DNA of 64,000 nt from Acidaminobacter sp. JC074 (GCF_022496765.1 NZ_VANV01000004.1:62001-126000); one strand, 5' to 3'; numbered from the stretch's first letter, positions 1 through 8,826 are shown. Notes: generated by a model not told the origin, from the letters alone. Numbers and translations: made by a program.

Positions 1-1
1 T

Positions 2-1135
2 CAAATAAGATTTGATGGCATCACTTGGCGGATTGCTTTATTGTATGGCTTACCGCTGATTTGGTTCTTGCACAACAAGACAAACTTTAAAAAGCTGATG
101 GCTCTTCTCATGGTGACCCTATTTGTGATGACAAGCTTAATTGTGGTTGTTTTTTCCACACCTACTATTGAAGCGCCATCTGGCAGGTATGTAGTTGGCA
201 CAACAACCATGTATCTGATAGACGAAATAAGAGACAGAGAACTGCCGGTCCATATATATTACCCTTCTGAAAATAGCCAGGGTAAATCACCTGAAAAGTG
301 GTTTAGATCTGAAAGTATGGTTGAGGGGTTTGCAGACTTTTACGAGATGCCTGACTTTATCCTATCTCAACTCAATGATGTGACGACCAACTCCTATAAG
401 GATATAGAAGTCATTGAAGGTGAATTACCTGTAGTTATTGTTTCACATGGATGGGGGTCATTTTCAGCACTTCATGTTAATCTTCTAGAACTTTTAGCCT
501 CTTATGGTTATATTGTTGTAGCACCTGATCATACTGAAATTGCGACGGTTTCCATGTTGCATACCGGTCAAGTTGTCCTATGCAACAGAGAACTGATAAG
601 AGATGATTATCTACTTTCTGATGGCCTGGATGTCATTGATATGTACGAAAAGGATTTAGAGTTTATTATAGAACGTCTGGATTATTTAAATGACCATCAT
701 AAGATACTATATCATCATTTGGATTTAGATAAATTAGCTCTTATAGGACATTCTACAGGTGGTGGCGCACAGGTTTCGTATGTTATGGAGAATCCTGTTT
801 CACTTCTAATAGGCATGGATGCCTGGCTAGAGCCTTTAGAAAAGGTCAGACCACTTGAGACGGAAAGTATTTTTATGAGGTCAAGTCAATGGGCAGACTA
901 TGGTAATGACTCAAACTTGAGAGTTTTAACAGACAAAGTCTATGAGCCAAAAGGTTCGAGACATCAAGATTTCACCATGGCCTATAAAATATCACCTGCC
1001 CTTAGGGTAATCGGTTATACTTCTAGTGGCTCAAGACAGGCAGTAGAAGAAAGCATTCTTTCTCATTTGGAAAGGTATTTGATGAATCGAGAAAGGTCTA
1101 TAAAAAAGAAAATACCTCTTAAAGAATTACGGTAG
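2..1135 (+). CDS. Membrane-anchored alpha/beta hydrolase, PAF-acetylhydrolase-like (5' end missing)
   Basis: The reading frame is open to the left edge, so the true start lies outside the window; a TTG at 41 is only the first possible start inside it. The visible part begins with hydrophobic, probably membrane-spanning segments, followed by an extracellular catalytic domain. A nucleophile elbow G-H-S-T-G-G (serine codon near 752) sits after a strand LALI, and upstream VIVSHGWG resembles the oxyanion-hole strand of esterases. The overall layout resembles platelet-activating-factor acetylhydrolase/dienelactone-hydrolase relatives that are fused to N-terminal membrane helices in Firmicutes. Substrate is not predictable: ester or lipid hydrolysis is the family role. 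It ends in its own terminator, separate from the lysine operon. Confidence 0.7.
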   Translation, partial: QIRFDGITWRIALLYGLPLIWFLHNKTNFKKLMALLMVTLFVMTSLIVVVFSTPTIEAPSGRYVVGTTTMYLIDEIRDRELPVHIYYPSENSQGKSPEKWFRSESMVEGFADFYEMPDFILSQLNDVTTNSYKDIEVIEGELPVVIVSHGWGSFSALHVNLLELLASYGYIVVAPDHTEIATVSMLHTGQVVLCNRELIRDDYLLSDGLDVIDMYEKDLEFIIERLDYLNDHHKILYHHLDLDKLALIGHSTGGGAQVSYVMENPVSLLIGMDAWLEPLEKVRPLETESIFMRSSQWADYGNDSNLRVLTDKVYEPKGSRHQDFTMAYKISPALRVIGYTSSGSRQAVEESILSHLERYLMNRERSIKKKIPLKELR

Positions 1136-1152
1136 AATATCTACCGTTTTTT
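1129..1152 (+). terminator. Rho-independent terminator of the hydrolase gene
   Basis: Perfect 7-bp stem ACGGTAG / CTACCGT with loop AATAT, followed by a run of six T. The stem overlaps the stop codon of the hydrolase. Confidence 0.85.
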
Positions 1153-1156
1153 ATAT

Positions 1157-1188
1157 GCCGAAAAATAGGCAGTTGCCCAAATTTCGGC
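1157..1188. promoter_or_regulatory. 32-bp near-perfect palindrome, candidate upstream activator site
   Basis: The arms GCCGAAA (1157-1163) and TTTCGGC (1182-1188) enclose an inner palindrome GGCAGTTGCC (1168-1177); the dyad centre is between 1172 and 1173. A related half, GCCGAAAAAT followed by GGGCGGT, recurs at 1302-1318. Both lie about 110-250 bp upstream of the sigma-54 promoter, the usual range for enhancer-binding activator sites. No activator gene for it is in the window. Between here and the promoter I see only a further short palindrome, GGAAAACATTTTCC, at 1343-1356. Confidence 0.55.
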
Positions 1189-1420
1189 GCGTGCAATTTT
1201 AACTTGAACAATCACTAATTTTATAGACATTGGTATAAATTTTTTTACACCTATTGCAAATACGAAGGTCTAGACAAGAGAACAGGTAAAAACTACTCAT
1301 TGCCGAAAAATGGGCGGTGTGGAAACATGTTTTTTTACAAAGGGAAAACATTTTCCTTCACAAACACAAGATATAGTATTTTTTCTGTTTTTTTATGTAG
1401 TTTGAACCCATTTTTAGCAT

Positions 1421-1436
1421 TGGCATCATACTTGCA
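1421..1436 (+). promoter_or_regulatory. Sigma-54 (-24/-12) promoter of the lysine fermentation operon
   Basis: TGGCAT-N5-TTGCA matches the consensus TGGCAC-N5-TTGCA at all but one base. The invariant GG (1422-1423) and GC (1434-1435) are separated by exactly 10 bp. Transcription would start near 1447, about 50 nt before the kdd start codon. No competing sigma-70-type promoter is evident in the 350-bp gap. Confidence 0.8.
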
Positions 1437-1497
1437 TTATATGTGGACGGTTATTGAATTGTTATGAACAAAATTATTGATTAATGGAGGAGTTCAA

Positions 1498-2535
1498 ATG
1501 AAAAAAGGAAACAAATTTGGAACGCATCGTGTTATTGAGCCTAAGGGGTTGTTGCCTCAACCTGCTGAAAGAATTGACAACACAATGGAGATTTATGACA
1601 ACGAAATCTTAATCGATGTTCAAACATTGAATATTGATTCAGCGAGTTTTACACAAATTAAAGGTCAAGCTAACAATGATGTAGAGAAGATCAAAGAAAT
1701 CATGTTAGGTATCGTTGCTAAAAGAGGTAAGCACCACAACCCAGTTACTGGTTCAGGTGGTATGCTAATCGGTACAATCAAAGAAATTGGTCCTGCTATG
1801 GAAGGTAAAACTGACTTAAAAGTTGGTGATAAAATTGCAACATTGGTTTCTCTTTCATTAACACCACTTAAAATTGATGAAATTATTGAAGTAAGAAAAG
1901 ACATTGATCAAGTTGATATCAAAGGTCAAGCAATCTTATTTGAATCAGGTATCTATGCCAAGTTACCATCAGACATTCCAGAAAACTTAGCACTTTCTGT
2001 ATTAGACGTTGCTGGTGCACCTGCACAAACAAGAAAACTTGTTAAAAAGGGTGATACTGTATTAGTAGTTGGTGGTGCTGGTAAATCAGGTATGCTTTGT
2101 TTATATGAAGCAAGAAAGCAAGCTGGTCCAGATGCTAACATCATTTGTTTAGCACATAATGAAGCTTCTATGAAGCGTGCTAAAGACATGGGCTTTGCTA
2201 ACTCATTTATTTTAGCTGATGCAACTAACTCAGTAGATGTATATGAAAAAGTAATGGAAGTGACTAACGGGGAAATGGTTGATGTAACAATTAACTGTGT
2301 TAACATTCCAGATACTGAAATGTCATGTATTTTAGCTACAAAAGCTGACGGTGTAATTTACTTCTTCAGTATGGCAACTAGCTTTACAGCAGCAGCATTA
2401 GGTGCTGAGGGCGTAGGTATGGACACAACAATGATTATTGGTAATGGTTATGCTAGAGACCATGCAAATATTTCATTAGAGATTATTAGAGAATCTGAAA
2501 TCATTAGAAAAGTCTATACAGACTTATACGCTTAA
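1498..2535 (+). CDS. kdd: L-erythro-3,5-diaminohexanoate dehydrogenase
   Basis: This enzyme of lysine fermentation oxidatively deaminates 3,5-diaminohexanoate to 3-keto-5-aminohexanoate with NAD+. The 345-residue protein has the family N-terminus KFGTHRVIEPKG and a nucleotide-binding turn VVGGAGKSG around residue 190 in a medium-chain-dehydrogenase-like fold. The ATG at 1498 is chosen over the TTG at 1477 because GGAGGAG (1486-1492) sits directly upstream of it. It is first in an operon with both aminomutases of the same pathway, 18 bp before kamA. Regulation is probably from the sigma-54 promoter upstream. Identification rests on sequence memory of the family plus the unambiguous context. 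Confidence 0.93.
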   Translation: MKKGNKFGTHRVIEPKGLLPQPAERIDNTMEIYDNEILIDVQTLNIDSASFTQIKGQANNDVEKIKEIMLGIVAKRGKHHNPVTGSGGMLIGTIKEIGPAMEGKTDLKVGDKIATLVSLSLTPLKIDEIIEVRKDIDQVDIKGQAILFESGIYAKLPSDIPENLALSVLDVAGAPAQTRKLVKKGDTVLVVGGAGKSGMLCLYEARKQAGPDANIICLAHNEASMKRAKDMGFANSFILADATNSVDVYEKVMEVTNGEMVDVTINCVNIPDTEMSCILATKADGVIYFFSMATSFTAAALGAEGVGMDTTMIIGNGYARDHANISLEIIRESEIIRKVYTDLYA

Positions 2536-2553
2536 TTAAAGGGGGACAAAGTT

Positions 2554-3807
2554 ATGCGTCATTATAATGACATTTCGCTATGGAAAGACGTAACACCTGA
2601 GCAATGGGCAGACTGGAAATGGCAAGTACAAAACAGAATCACAACTTTAGAGCAGCTTAAAGAAGTGGTTAATCTAACAAAAGACGAAGAAGAAGGCGTA
2701 ATTAAATCTCTTGAGATTTTAAGAATGGGTATTACACCTTACTATGCAATGTTAATGGATGAAAATGATCCACATTGCCCTGTAAGAATGCAAGCTATTC
2801 CAACTATCGCTGAAACTCATAAGACTGATAATGACATGGACGATCCATTACATGAAGATGGTGACTCTCCAGTACCTGGTTTAACACATAGATATCCAGA
2901 CAGAGTTTTACTTCTTATTACAGATATGTGTTCTATGTACTGTAGACACTGTACTAGAAGACGTTTTGCTGGTGCACAAGATGATGTAATGCCACTAGAT
3001 AGAATCGATAAGGCAATTGAATACATCAGAAATACACCAGGTGTAAGAGACGTATTATTATCTGGTGGTGACTGTTTACTGGTTTCAGATGATAGACTTG
3101 AGTATATCATTTCTAAGCTTAGAGAAATCGAGCATGTAGAAATCATTAGATTGGGTTCAAGAACTCCAGTTGTATTACCACAAAGAATCACACCTGAACT
3201 ATGTGATATGTTAAAGAAATATCACCCAGTTTGGTTAAATACACACTTCAACCACTCTAAAGAAGTAACACCAGAAACAAAAGAAGCTTGTAGACTTCTT
3301 GCTGATGCTGGTGTACCACTAGGTAACCAATCAGTACTTCTAAGAGGCGTTAACGACTGTGTACATGTTATGAGAAAATTAGTTCACAATATGGTTAAAA
3401 TGAGAGTTAGACCATACTACATCTATCAATGTGACCTTTCAGTAGGTATCGAGCACTTTAGAACACCAGTTGCAAAAGGTATCGAAATCATTGAAGGTTT
3501 AAGAGGCCACACTTCTGGTTATGCTGTGCCAACATTTGTTGTAGATGCACCAGGTGGTGGTGGTAAGATTCCAGTAATGCCACAATACTTAATTTCTCAA
3601 TCAGCTGATAAGGTTGTACTTAGAAATTACGAAGGCGTTATCACTACTTATGCTGAGCCAGAGCCATATAAGAATGAGTGCAAGTGTGAAGAATGTACTT
3701 CTGAAAAGCCTCATAAGTTATTTGGTGTAGCTGGTTTACACCAAGGTAACCGTGTAAGCATTGAGTTAAAAGAGCTTGAAAGAGCTAAGAGATCACATCA
3801 CGAGTAA
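2554..3807 (+). CDS. kamA: Lysine 2,3-aminomutase (radical SAM)
   Basis: It interconverts L-lysine and L-beta-lysine using S-adenosylmethionine, a [4Fe-4S] cluster and PLP; this is the first step of lysine fermentation. At 417 residues it is almost the same length as the characterised clostridial enzyme (416). The cluster motif CSMYCRHC places cysteines at residues 126, 130 and 133. The SGGDCLL segment follows, as in the family. The C-terminal zinc cysteines are visible as ECKCEEC (C376, C378, C381). Ribosome site GGGGG precedes the start. It lies between kdd and kamB in the same orientation. Confidence 0.97.
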   Translation: MRHYNDISLWKDVTPEQWADWKWQVQNRITTLEQLKEVVNLTKDEEEGVIKSLEILRMGITPYYAMLMDENDPHCPVRMQAIPTIAETHKTDNDMDDPLHEDGDSPVPGLTHRYPDRVLLLITDMCSMYCRHCTRRRFAGAQDDVMPLDRIDKAIEYIRNTPGVRDVLLSGGDCLLVSDDRLEYIISKLREIEHVEIIRLGSRTPVVLPQRITPELCDMLKKYHPVWLNTHFNHSKEVTPETKEACRLLADAGVPLGNQSVLLRGVNDCVHVMRKLVHNMVKMRVRPYYIYQCDLSVGIEHFRTPVAKGIEIIEGLRGHTSGYAVPTFVVDAPGGGGKIPVMPQYLISQSADKVVLRNYEGVITTYAEPEPYKNECKCEECTSEKPHKLFGVAGLHQGNRVSIELKELERAKRSHHE

Positions 3808-3822
3808 AACTAGGAGATGGAC

Positions 3823-4833
3823 ATGTTTGAATATTTTAGTGAGTATGAGTCCATCTCTATTGTAGGAATGGCTAAGAATGCAGGAAAAACAGTGACGCTG
3901 AACGCGATACTCGATGAGGCCTATGAGAACGGGAAAACAATAGGTTTAACCTCAATTGGTCGAGATGGTGAAAAACAGGACATTGTTACTTGTACAGAAA
4001 AGCCACTGATCTACGTATATGAAGGCAGCATCATAGCAACTCCAGAATCTATGTTTGAGAAATCTGAAGCCAAAATGGAAGTGTTAGAAGTCACTGATTT
4101 CTACACATCCATGGGTAAGATAATCATTGGTAGAGTAAAAATGGCAGGTTATATTCAGATAGCTGGACCATGTTCTAACCATGAAATTATGCTTTCGGGT
4201 GAAAAGATGAAGGCTTATGGTGCTGACCTGATAATAGTGGATGGGGCCATTGATCGGAAAACTACGGCTTCACCATCTATTACAGAGGCAACTATTCTCT
4301 CGACTGGTGCTGTTTTGAGTCGAGATATGGATAAGGCCATTGAGAAAACTGTTTATCAAGCAACGCTTTTTCAGTTAGAAGCCTTAGATGATCTTTCTAT
4401 AAGGGCTATAGCCGATGAGGCTATAAGAGAGAAGTCTATTGCAATCATTGGTGATGAAGTTGTAACTCTGAATTTAAAGACAGCATTAAATGCTGGCACA
4501 GAGATTGCAAAGGCAATGAAAAAGGATACGTCATATGTTGTATTACCAGGTTCACTGGTAACCAAAACCGTGATGGACATTATCAAAACAAGTCCACACT
4601 TCAAACATACGACTTTTATTGTCAAAGATGCAACGAGGATATTTATTGATTATTTAGACTGGATATATTTTAATAAGGTCGGCGTAAGTATTTGCGTACT
4701 AGATAAAATTAAGCTGATAGCTGTGACGATTAATCCGACATCGCCTGAAGGGTATTATTTCGATCCGGAAACTTATCAGAAACAGCTTCAGTTTTATCTA
4801 AAAGATTTGCCAGTCATCAATGTGATGACATAG
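3823..4833 (+). CDS. kamB: KamB, P-loop protein of the lysine aminomutase operon
   Basis: This is the P-loop protein that accompanies lysine 5,6-aminomutase genes in lysine-fermenting bacteria; its biochemical role is not established. The N-terminus carries a Walker A motif GMAKNAGKT (about residues 15-23), and DLIIVDGAID near residue 140 may be the Walker B strand. The C-terminal half is rich in alpha/beta elements without a recognised motif. The ATG at 3823 is preferred over the one at 3817, because AGGAG (3812-3816) abuts the latter but is 6 nt from the former. Together with the MutS-like kamC it has been thought of as an accessory or reactivation factor for the B12 enzyme; that is inference. 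Confidence 0.8.
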   Translation: MFEYFSEYESISIVGMAKNAGKTVTLNAILDEAYENGKTIGLTSIGRDGEKQDIVTCTEKPLIYVYEGSIIATPESMFEKSEAKMEVLEVTDFYTSMGKIIIGRVKMAGYIQIAGPCSNHEIMLSGEKMKAYGADLIIVDGAIDRKTTASPSITEATILSTGAVLSRDMDKAIEKTVYQATLFQLEALDDLSIRAIADEAIREKSIAIIGDEVVTLNLKTALNAGTEIAKAMKKDTSYVVLPGSLVTKTVMDIIKTSPHFKHTTFIVKDATRIFIDYLDWIYFNKVGVSICVLDKIKLIAVTINPTSPEGYYFDPETYQKQLQFYLKDLPVINVMT

Positions 4834-4844
4834 GAGGTGTTTTT

Positions 4845-6455
4845 ATCTTTTTTTTACAGGAATCAAGACATCAGTTAGATGTGGATTATATCTTGAATAA
4901 GATTAAGGTACAGACGCCTTTTGGGCTAAAAAGAAAAAAAGAGCTTAAGGTGTATAAAGCAGATGATTCATCTGCTTTATCAGCGCATTTAGACCAATTA
5001 GAAGCCTTAAAGCGTCATATGGAAAAACATCCAGTGACCTATAAAAAGGTAAGAGGGATACTTGCTCATTTCAAATCTATTGAGTTAACGCTTGAAAGAA
5101 TATACAGTTTGGAAACCTTAAGTGTCACAGAGTTATTTGAAATAAAGCAGTTCGTTCTTTTAGTGGATAAGTTGGTTATGCTTCAAGACGAACTCTGCTT
5201 TAACGATTTGAAACTGATACCTTTAAGGGATGTTATTACACTTTTGGACCCTGAAGACATTGGGATCAACAGTTTCTATATTTATGATGGTTATTCAGAC
5301 AAACTCCGTTTGATCAGGGCACGAATGAAAACTCTTGAGGGTGAGATTCAGAGTGCTAAAAAACAGGCTAGAGATCATATTTCAAAAGCCTTGAATATTA
5401 AGATCAGACCTAATGACGAGTTTACCATTAAGAAGCATGAGGAACTTCTTATGGCTGAAATAGAAAAGAGGGATGATATTGTTTATGTCTCTGATACCAT
5501 GATGCATAGAAACTTTAAAGTAAAAGTAACCGATCATGTTTTAGAAAAGATGCAGGAGATTGATCGTTTAAGACTTGAAGAGGAAGAAGAGTCTTTTATG
5601 GTCAGAACCATGTTGACCAAGAAGCTATACGATCACTTAGATGCATTTAGAAACAATATTGATATCATAGGTCAAATGGATATATTAATGGCTAAATCGT
5701 ATTTTGCCATAGCCTTTCATATGACCAGACCTCTACTTGGCAAGGGGTTAAAGATTGATGAAGGTATACATTTAAAAGTTCAAGATCATTTGCACAGTGA
5801 AGGCCTTAAGTTCATGCCTATTACCATTGATGTAGAAGAAGGCATGTCCTGTATAACGGGTGCCAACATGGGTGGTAAGACCATTTGTCTACGTTTAATG
5901 GGTCAGATGCAGACTATGGCTCAACTGGGCTTATTTGTACCGTGTAAAAGATTTGAATTTGAACCAAGAAATTTCGTATTTCTATCATCTCAAGACGCTC
6001 AATCAATTGATAAAGGCTTAAGTACATTTGGTGCTGAGATGGTTAATGTATCAAAGGTTTTGGAAAAGGCAGATGAAAAGGGACTGATTCTTATTGATGA
6101 GTTGGCTAGAGGTACCAATCCTAAGGAAGGGTATGCCATTAGTAAGGCCATCATCAATTACTTAAAAGATAAAGCGTCAGTATCTGTTATTACAACACAC
6201 TTTGATGGTTTGGCTGATGAAGAAGACGTTCTTCACTTACAAGTTAGAGGTTTAAAGGATGTTGATTTTGAAGATCTGAAAATTAACATCAAAGGTGACT
6301 TAGAAACCATTCATTCCTTGATGGATTATAGGTTGGAAGTCATTAAAGGACCTGAAGCTGTACCAAAAGATGCTATAAGGATATCGAAACTGATGGGTGT
6401 CGATGATGAAATATTAGAAGATGCAAGACGTATCTTGGATGGGGAGGAAAGATGA
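4845..6455 (+). CDS. kamC: KamC, MutS-like ATPase of the lysine aminomutase operon
   Basis: This is a MutS-family ATPase lacking a mismatch-recognition domain, found beside lysine/ornithine aminomutase genes. It shows a helical core followed by the MutS domain V ATPase: Walker A GANMGGKT (after ITGANMGG), Walker B LILIDELARGTNP, then the H-loop VITTHFDG. The start is unusual. The first conventional start, GTG 4881, has no ribosome site, while AGGAGG (4832-4837) stands exactly 7 nt before an in-frame ATC at 4845 that opens a continuous frame beginning I-F-F-L-Q-E-S-R-H-Q-L. I therefore place the start at ATC 4845; GTG 4881 is the fallback. The gene overlaps kamD by 4 bp (ATGA). Confidence 0.8.
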   Translation: MFFLQESRHQLDVDYILNKIKVQTPFGLKRKKELKVYKADDSSALSAHLDQLEALKRHMEKHPVTYKKVRGILAHFKSIELTLERIYSLETLSVTELFEIKQFVLLVDKLVMLQDELCFNDLKLIPLRDVITLLDPEDIGINSFYIYDGYSDKLRLIRARMKTLEGEIQSAKKQARDHISKALNIKIRPNDEFTIKKHEELLMAEIEKRDDIVYVSDTMMHRNFKVKVTDHVLEKMQEIDRLRLEEEEESFMVRTMLTKKLYDHLDAFRNNIDIIGQMDILMAKSYFAIAFHMTRPLLGKGLKIDEGIHLKVQDHLHSEGLKFMPITIDVEEGMSCITGANMGGKTICLRLMGQMQTMAQLGLFVPCKRFEFEPRNFVFLSSQDAQSIDKGLSTFGAEMVNVSKVLEKADEKGLILIDELARGTNPKEGYAISKAIINYLKDKASVSVITTHFDGLADEEDVLHLQVRGLKDVDFEDLKINIKGDLETIHSLMDYRLEVIKGPEAVPKDAIRISKLMGVDDEILEDARRILDGEER

Positions 6456-8002
6456 ATAAATTAAACTTAGATTTTGATTTAGTAGCTGAAGCAAGACAAT
6501 CAGCAAAAGTTATCGCTGAAGATATTCAGGGCATGATTGATCTGCATACGACAGTTGCTGTTGAAAGAACAGTTTTAAGATTATTAGGGGTTGATGGTGT
6601 AGATGATATCGAAAGACCTCTACCGAATGTTGTTGTTGATGCTGTAAAAGATAAGGGTGGTTTACCACTTGGTTTAGCATACTGGATGGGTAATGCTATG
6701 ATCCATACAGGCAAAACAACACAAGAGATTGCCGAAGCAGTTGCAGCTGGTGATTTAGATTTGATGGAAATTCCACAAAGCGATTACAAGGAAATCAAAG
6801 AAGTTGTAACTAAGCGTGCAAAAGAATCGGTAGATTTAATTGCTAATAATAGAAAAGATAGAGAAAACTATTTAAATACACTTGGTGAAGGTCCAAGACC
6901 TTACTTATACCTGATTGTTGCGACAGGTAATATTTATGAAGATGTTCTTCAAGCACAAGCGGCTGCAAGACAAGGTGCTGATGTCATTGCTGTTATCAGA
7001 ACAACGGGTCAATCACTTTTAGATTACGTACCTTACGGTCCTACAACTGAAGGTTTCGGTGGTACTTATGCGACTCAGGAAAACTTCAAGATCATGAGAA
7101 AAGCACTAGATGAAGTTGGTGAGGAAGTCGGAAGATACATCAGACTTTGTAACTACTGTTCAGGTTTATGTATGCCTGAAATCGCTGCAATGGGTGCTTT
7201 TGAAAGATTAGATGTTATGTTAAACGATGCCCTTTATGGTATCCTTTTCAGAGACATCAATATGCAAAGAACTTTAATTGACCAATACTTCTCAAGAATC
7301 ATCAATGGTTTTGCAGGTGTTATCATCAATACGGGTGAAGACAACTACTTAACTACTGCTGATGCAGTAGAAGAAGCACATACTGTACTAACGTCTCAGT
7401 TTATCAATGAGCAGTTTGCATTAAAAGCTGGTTTACCAGAAGAGCAAATGGGTCTTGGTCACTGTTTCGAAATGAATCCTAATATTGAAAATGGTTTCCT
7501 TCTGGAGTTATCACAGGCACAAATGGCAAGAGATATCTTCCCAGATGCACCGCTTAAGTATATGCCTCCAACGAAGTATATGACAGGAAATATCTTTAAA
7601 GGTCATGTTCAAAATACTTTATTCAATGCTGTATCAATTATGACTAATCAAGGTATTCAGTTACTTGGTATGTTAACAGAAGCCATTCATACGCCATTCT
7701 TACAAGATAGATACTTATCTATTGAGAATGCTCAGTACGTATTCAACAATATGAAAGACTTAGGTAGCGAAATTGAGTTCAAGAAAGACGGTATCATCCA
7801 AAAGAGAGCTCAAAAGGTGCTTGCTGAATCTGTTGATATGTTAAAAGAAATCGAACAAGAAGGTTTAACAAACTGTATTGCTCAGGGTAAGTTTGCTGAT
7901 GTTAAACGTACAATGACTTCAGGTAAAGGCCTAGATGGCGTTGTTAAAAAGGACGATCAGTACTTTAATCCATTTATTGAATTAATGTTAGGAGGTAAGT
8001 AA
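6452..8002 (+). CDS. kamD: Lysine 5,6-aminomutase alpha subunit
   Basis: This is the large subunit of the adenosylcobalamin- and PLP-dependent lysine 5,6-aminomutase, which moves the terminal amino group of L-beta-lysine (or D-lysine) to C5. The 516-residue length equals the characterised clostridial subunit. Family segments such as LYLIVATGNIYEDVLQAQAA, YGPTTEGFGGTYATQENF and LCNYCSGLCMPEIAAMGA are intact. Start ATG 6452 overlaps the kamC stop (ATGA), and its stop codon shares one base with the kamE start, so the three are translationally coupled. The product, 3,5-diaminohexanoate, is the substrate of the dehydrogenase encoded first in this operon. Confidence 0.97.
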   Translation: MNKLNLDFDLVAEARQSAKVIAEDIQGMIDLHTTVAVERTVLRLLGVDGVDDIERPLPNVVVDAVKDKGGLPLGLAYWMGNAMIHTGKTTQEIAEAVAAGDLDLMEIPQSDYKEIKEVVTKRAKESVDLIANNRKDRENYLNTLGEGPRPYLYLIVATGNIYEDVLQAQAAARQGADVIAVIRTTGQSLLDYVPYGPTTEGFGGTYATQENFKIMRKALDEVGEEVGRYIRLCNYCSGLCMPEIAAMGAFERLDVMLNDALYGILFRDINMQRTLIDQYFSRIINGFAGVIINTGEDNYLTTADAVEEAHTVLTSQFINEQFALKAGLPEEQMGLGHCFEMNPNIENGFLLELSQAQMARDIFPDAPLKYMPPTKYMTGNIFKGHVQNTLFNAVSIMTNQGIQLLGMLTEAIHTPFLQDRYLSIENAQYVFNNMKDLGSEIEFKKDGIIQKRAQKVLAESVDMLKEIEQEGLTNCIAQGKFADVKRTMTSGKGLDGVVKKDDQYFNPFIELMLGGK

Positions 8003-8754
8003 TGAGTACTCAAGTAGATTTAACGAAAGTAAAACCTTATGGTGATACCCTAAATGACGGTAGAATGCAGTTTTCTTTTACACTACCGATTCCAGCTGGA
8101 GATGAAGCAGATGAAGCGGCTAGACAACTTCTTACAAAGATGGGTATTGAAGAAGCAGCTGTTGTTTATTCAGAAGATTTAGGTGTTGGTTATACTTACT
8201 TTACAGCATACGGTAAGTGTCAACACACTGTAGATTACTCTTCAATAGAAGTGCCTAAAGTAGATGTAGATATCATGGACAAGTATGGTGTGGAAGACTT
8301 TATCAAAGAGCACATCAAGCGTGATGTGGTTATTGTTGGTGCATGTACAGGTACAGATGCTCATACAGTAGGTATTGATGCTATCATGAATATGAAGGGC
8401 TTCGATGGTCACTATGGTCTTGAAAGATACAAAGGTGTTGAAGCAGTAAACTTAGGATCTCAGGTACCTAATGAAGAGTTGATTGCAAAAGCAGTAGAAT
8501 TAAATGCTGATGCCATCGTTATCTCTCAGGTAGTAACTCAAAAGGACGTTCATATCATGAACTTAACAAACATGGTTGAACTACTTGAAGCTGAAGGCCT
8601 TAGAGAGAAAATGGTAGTTATTTGTGGTGGTCCTAGAATCAGTCATGAACTTGCAAAAGAATTAGGTTACGATGCAGGTTTTGGTCCTAAGACATACGCA
8701 GAACATGTAGCATCATTTGTAGTGAATCAATTAGTTGATAGAAACTTAGTATAG
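8002..8754 (+). CDS. kamE: Lysine 5,6-aminomutase beta subunit (B12-binding)
   Basis: This subunit carries the cobalamin- and PLP-binding domains. The B12 signature DxHxxG is seen as D-A-H-T-V-G with the cobalt-ligand histidine at residue 121. A lysine 11 residues later (K132, in IMNMKGFDG) corresponds to the PLP Schiff-base lysine of the family, where the same 11-residue spacing is known. The downstream NLGSQVPNEELI and VVICGGPRIS segments are typical of Rossmann-type B12 domains. It is 250 residues, slightly shorter at the N-terminus than the clostridial model enzyme. It is the last gene of the operon, followed by a strong terminator. Confidence 0.96.
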   Translation: MSTQVDLTKVKPYGDTLNDGRMQFSFTLPIPAGDEADEAARQLLTKMGIEEAAVVYSEDLGVGYTYFTAYGKCQHTVDYSSIEVPKVDVDIMDKYGVEDFIKEHIKRDVVIVGACTGTDAHTVGIDAIMNMKGFDGHYGLERYKGVEAVNLGSQVPNEELIAKAVELNADAIVISQVVTQKDVHIMNLTNMVELLEAEGLREKMVVICGGPRISHELAKELGYDAGFGPKTYAEHVASFVVNQLVDRNLV

Positions 8755-8761
8755 AAAACTT

Positions 8762-8788
8762 AGAGCCAGTTAATGGCTCTTTTTTTTT
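8762..8788 (+). terminator. Terminator of the kdd-kam operon
   Basis: Stem AGAGCCA / TGGCTCT, loop GTTAA, followed by a run of nine T. Confidence 0.9.
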
Positions 8789-8806
8789 ATGTTAATATAT
8801 TTAAAA

Positions 8807-8826
8807 ACAGGTACTGTGGTACTTGT
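8807..8826. promoter_or_regulatory. Palindrome of operator type before the YcxB-like gene
   Basis: ACAGGTACTGTGGTACTTGT has 8-bp arms with one mismatch, and a further GGTACC stands at 8831-8836. It lies 120 bp upstream of the next start codon. It may be an operator or a weak RNA hairpin; no regulator is adjacent. Confidence 0.3.
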
